Of a stretch of 64,000 bases of DNA, positions 61,670 through 64,000 are shown piece by piece (the first letter of the stretch is position 1; each line of letters starts with the position of its first letter). The notes under the pieces are model-generated. The model did not search any database, was not told the DNA's origin, and worked only from the letters and a program-made list of their open reading frames with translations. A program made the translations under genes and the position numbers. The stretch spans positions 186,001 to 250,000 of the forward strand of contig NZ_JACCFQ010000001.1 of NCBI RefSeq assembly GCF_013410215.1, read 5' to 3'. The DNA comes from Nesterenkonia sandarakina. GTDB lineage: Bacteria > Actinomycetota > Actinomycetes > Actinomycetales > Micrococcaceae.

Positions 61670-63222
61670 GGAATCACGGACTGGGCGACTGGATCCACCG
61701 CCGCCGGGTGCGTTCGGCCGGTCAGACCGCGCTGATCAGTGCGGGTGGCGAACAGACCTATGACCAGCTGGCGCAGCGCATCGACAAGCTCGCCGACGCC
61801 CTGGCCGAGCGCGGGATCAGTCCCGGGGACCGAGTGGCGTATCTCGGGGAGAACTCCGCGGCCTTTCTTGAGACGCTCTTCGCCACCGGGAGCCTGGGAG
61901 CGGTGTTCGTGCCGCTGAACACGCGACTGGCTCCGCCGGAGATCGCGTTCGCGCTGCAGGACTCCGGGGCCCAGCTGCTCATCGCCTCCACCCCACTGAT
62001 CCCGTTGGCGGCTCCGGCCTGCCGGGAGACCGGGGTGCAACGCGTGCTGACCGTGGCGGAGGGAGCCGCTGCGGGTGGCGAGCTCGCCGAGTTCCCGGTA
62101 CCCGTGGAGGATTTCGCGGCGGCCCTGGAGGCAGGCGCGGAGTTCCACCGCGACGTCTCCGTGGAGCTCGACGACCTCGCCGTGATCCTCTACACCTCAG
62201 GGACCACCGGCAATCCCAAGGGCGCGATGCTCACGCACGGGAATCTGACCTGGAATGCGATCAACGTGCTCACCGACTTCGACCTCTCCAGCACCGACGT
62301 CGCACTGATGATCGCACCGCTCTTCCACGTCGCAGCGCTGGGCCAGGGGGCGCTGCCAGTGCTGCTCAAGGGTGGGAGCATCATCTTGGAGCAGCGCTTC
62401 GAACCGGGCCGGGTGCTGGCGCTGATCCAGGAGCACCGGGTCACCAACATCTCCGGGGTGCCCACCACGTTCCAGCTGCTGTGTGAGCATCCGACGTGGC
62501 AGGACACAGACATCTCCTCGTTGCGCAACCTCACCTGCGGGGGCTCCGCGGTGCCGCTGCGGGTGCTCGACGCCTACGAGAGCCGTGGACTGGCCTTCAC
62601 CATGGGCTACGGGATGACCGAGACCTCCCCGGGCGCCACCACGCTGCCCCCGGCGTACTCGCGATCGAAGCAGGGCTCCGGCGGACTCCCGCACTTCCAC
62701 ACCGATGTCCGGGTGGTGGACCCGGCCGATCAGCCCTGCCCGGTGGGCGAGGTCGGTGAGATCCAGGTGCACGGCCCCAACGTGATCGCTGAGTACTGGA
62801 ACCGACCCGAAGCGACGGCCTCCTCCTTCGTCCAGGAGCCTGATGGCCGCTGGCTCAAGACCGGGGATATGGGGTACTTCGATGAGGACGGCTTCCTCTT
62901 CATCTCTGACCGGCTCAAGGACATGATCATCTCCGGTGGAGAGAACATCTACCCGGCGCAGGTGGAGCAGCAGATCGCCGCTCTCGAGGCGGTGGCCGCC
63001 GTCGCCGTGATCGGGGTCGAGGATGCCCGCTGGGGCGAGGTCCCGCGTGCGGTGATCGTGGTGCGCGAGGGTCACGAGCTCACCGAGGAGCAGGTGCTGC
63101 GTCATCTGGACGGCAAGCTTGCCCGCTACAAGATCCCGAAGTCGGTGGTGTTCGTGGAGTCCATGCCGCGCACCGCCTCGGGCAAGATCCGCAAACCTGA
63201 CCTGCGCCGGCAGTACGCCTAG
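61666..63222 (+). CDS. Acyl-CoA synthetase (AMP-binding, class I adenylate-forming)
   Basis: 518-residue ligase that activates a carboxylic acid with ATP and CoA. Motifs: ILYTSGTTGNPKGAMLTHGN (P-loop), MGYGMTETSPGATTLP, WLKTGDMGYFDEDGFLFISDRLKDMIISGGENIYPAQVE (hinge Asp and ISGGENIYP) and the C-terminal catalytic Lys in PRTASGKIRK. Family range covers medium-chain, aryl and cinnamoyl acids; in context a CouL-like aryl-propanoid CoA ligase is proposed. Its 3' end overlaps the convergent padR by 4 nt, both stops lying in the palindrome CCTAGG. Confidence 0.9.
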   Translation: MRNHGLGDWIHRRRVRSAGQTALISAGGEQTYDQLAQRIDKLADALAERGISPGDRVAYLGENSAAFLETLFATGSLGAVFVPLNTRLAPPEIAFALQDSGAQLLIASTPLIPLAAPACRETGVQRVLTVAEGAAAGGELAEFPVPVEDFAAALEAGAEFHRDVSVELDDLAVILYTSGTTGNPKGAMLTHGNLTWNAINVLTDFDLSSTDVALMIAPLFHVAALGQGALPVLLKGGSIILEQRFEPGRVLALIQEHRVTNISGVPTTFQLLCEHPTWQDTDISSLRNLTCGGSAVPLRVLDAYESRGLAFTMGYGMTETSPGATTLPPAYSRSKQGSGGLPHFHTDVRVVDPADQPCPVGEVGEIQVHGPNVIAEYWNRPEATASSFVQEPDGRWLKTGDMGYFDEDGFLFISDRLKDMIISGGENIYPAQVEQQIAALEAVAAVAVIGVEDARWGEVPRAVIVVREGHELTEEQVLRHLDGKLARYKIPKSVVFVESMPRTASGKIRKPDLRRQYA

Positions 63223-63917
63223 GCGGTGGTCGAGGAGCCGGCCTCGGGGGTCTCGCCGGGCGATGCCGCGGGGTTCTCGGCGGGCGATGCCGCCTGCGGG
63301 GTCTCCTCGGGCGCTGCCGCGGCGTCGAGCGTTTCCAGCAGCTCCAGGCCCCGGTGCGCCCAGTCCACCTCGGCCTGGGCCTGGCGGATCAGCCCCTCAT
63401 AGGCGAAGGCCTTGAAGGCGACGATGCGCTCGTGCTGCTCGGCGGGGTAGCGCTCGAGCCGGGCGGCGATCATCGGATGTTCATGGGACTCGATCGCCTG
63501 GACCTGGCTGCTCCACTGCGCGATCTGCTCGGTGTAGTGCGCCGCGTGCTGCGTCAAGTGCATGCGCACGCTCGCCGGGTCCGCCCATTCGAAGTACGCG
63601 GCCTGCATATGGGCCACATCGCGCCAGGGGGCATATTTCAGCGGAGTGGCCATCCACTCGCGGAACGCCGTCACTCCGGCCTCGGTGATGTAGTAGCGCG
63701 TCTTGGTGCCCTTCGGACCCCAGCGTTCCTGGCGTCCCTCCACCAGCGCCTCGGACTCCATCCGGCGCAGCTCGGGATAGATCTGCGAGTCCGGGGCATG
63801 CCAGACGTGCCCCACCGAGCCCTCGAACCGCTTGGCGGTCTCGTACCCGGTCAGCGGAGCTGCGGTGAGGATCGCCAGGAGGGCGTAGCGCAGGCTCAAG
63901 GCGTGGGGACCTTCCAT
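63219..63917 (-). CDS. PadR family transcriptional regulator
   Basis: 232-residue regulator. N-terminal winged helix: SLRYALLAILTAAPLTGYETAKRF, SQIYPELRRMESEALVEGRQERWGPKGTKTRYYITEAG; then the longer C-terminal dimerisation domain of the PadR-s1 subfamily (Vir_act_alpha_C type, about residues 95-185) and a Pro/Ala/Glu-rich tail with SPAENPAASPGETPEAG repeats. PadR of lactic bacteria senses phenolic acids, which fits an aryl-propanoid island. ATG 63917 has no strong ribosome site; the promoter probably is TATAGT near 63942. The upstream region carries operator S4 and two further repeats. Confidence 0.88.
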   Translation of the reverse strand: MEGPHALSLRYALLAILTAAPLTGYETAKRFEGSVGHVWHAPDSQIYPELRRMESEALVEGRQERWGPKGTKTRYYITEAGVTAFREWMATPLKYAPWRDVAHMQAAYFEWADPASVRMHLTQHAAHYTEQIAQWSSQVQAIESHEHPMIAARLERYPAEQHERIVAFKAFAYEGLIRQAQAEVDWAHRGLELLETLDAAAAPEETPQAASPAENPAASPGETPEAGSSTTA

Positions 63918-63940
63918 GATGGGACAGATGCTTGCCCTCC

Positions 63941-63998
63941 ACTATATCCAGAGCTATTGTGTGACTCGGAACACATATAACTATGGAGATAGCTATTG
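63941..63998. promoter_or_regulatory. Operator cluster upstream of padR
   Basis: Two direct copies of ACTAT-N7-GCTATTG (63941-63959 and 63980-63998) flank operator S4, TGTGACTCGGAACACA (63960-63975). Candidate rightward -10 TATAAC (63975-63980) suggests a further gene beyond the window edge. Confidence 0.65.
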
Positions 63999-64000
63999 GC

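Noticed and set aside
63219-63222. Overlapping stop codons of the ligase and padR in CCTAGG
   Set aside because: Real, but a 4-nt convergent overlap at a palindromic stop is a coincidence common in compact genomes.
52259-63917. Taurine or alkanesulfonate utilisation locus
   Set aside because: The ABC parts are of that family, but there is no monooxygenase, dioxygenase or flavin reductase; the enzymes are CoA-dependent beta-oxidation types.

Overview
The window is chromosomal DNA from a high-GC Gram-positive bacterium (Actinomycetota). The signs are mycothiol S-conjugate amidase (mca), the order DUF4307-greA-ilvA, the block ppx-DUF501-DivIC-eno-mazG, actinobacterial-type sdhCDAB, GTG/TTG starts and many start codons lying 6-9 nt behind a -10 box. 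A Micrococcales lineage, perhaps near Nesterenkonia/Arthrobacter, is my inference only. There are no rRNA genes, no CRISPR array, no transposase and no prophage genes. I see one tRNA gene.

Layout. 0-6 kb: the 5' part of uppS, a hemolysin-III family membrane protein, a DUF255 thioredoxin-fold protein and an S9 peptidase. 6-15 kb: mca, DUF4307, an orphan ModA-like lipoprotein, greA with a structured leader, ilvA, an AI-2E-family permease, a Bax-inhibitor-1 homologue, and bioY-ecfT with a palindromic operator on the bioY start codon. 15-19.3 kb: a probable sugar-derivative operon (Gfo/Idh oxidoreductase, DUF6807, cupin) divergent from a LacI regulator. 19.3-29.8 kb: an acidic SH3-like lipoprotein, a tRNA with a UAA anticodon and an unusually short variable loop, ndh, a mycosin-like subtilase, ppx, DUF501, DivIC, eno, mazG and ada. 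29.8-35 kb: DedA, deoA, cdd, an M20 amidohydrolase and manC. 35-39 kb: sdhCDAB. 39-46 kb: a stand-alone ATP-grasp ligase, YihY, trpS, xthA, two small proteins and an MFS exporter. 46-52 kb: a proline-rich membrane protein, a MacB-type ABC pair, and an ABC exporter whose two permease domains are fused in one chain.

52-64 kb is the accessory island of most interest: a Tau/Ssu-type ABC importer (two permeases, ATPase and, 4.5 kb away, two tandem substrate-binding lipoproteins), a MarR regulator, a short-chain dehydrogenase, a metal-dependent amidohydrolase, an acyl-CoA dehydrogenase, a MaoC hydratase, an acyl-CoA ligase and a PadR regulator. The enzyme set (ligase, dehydrogenase, hydratase, hydroxyacyl-CoA dehydrogenase, CouO-like amidohydrolase, MarR) parallels the beta-oxidative deacetylation pathway for hydroxycinnamates known from Rhodococcus. 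The presumed job is import of an aryl-propanoid acid and its shortening by an acetyl unit. Three promoters of the island carry a nearly identical 16-bp site (13 of 16 positions invariant) and a fourth carries a weaker version, which ties the importer, the enzymes and padR into one regulon.

Other structure not explained by genes: three copies of a 74-bp palindromic intergenic element, about a dozen apparently leaderless promoters, a bidirectional -10 box between mca and DUF4307, short tandem duplications at several gene ends, and palindromes before bioY, sdhC and around lacI.
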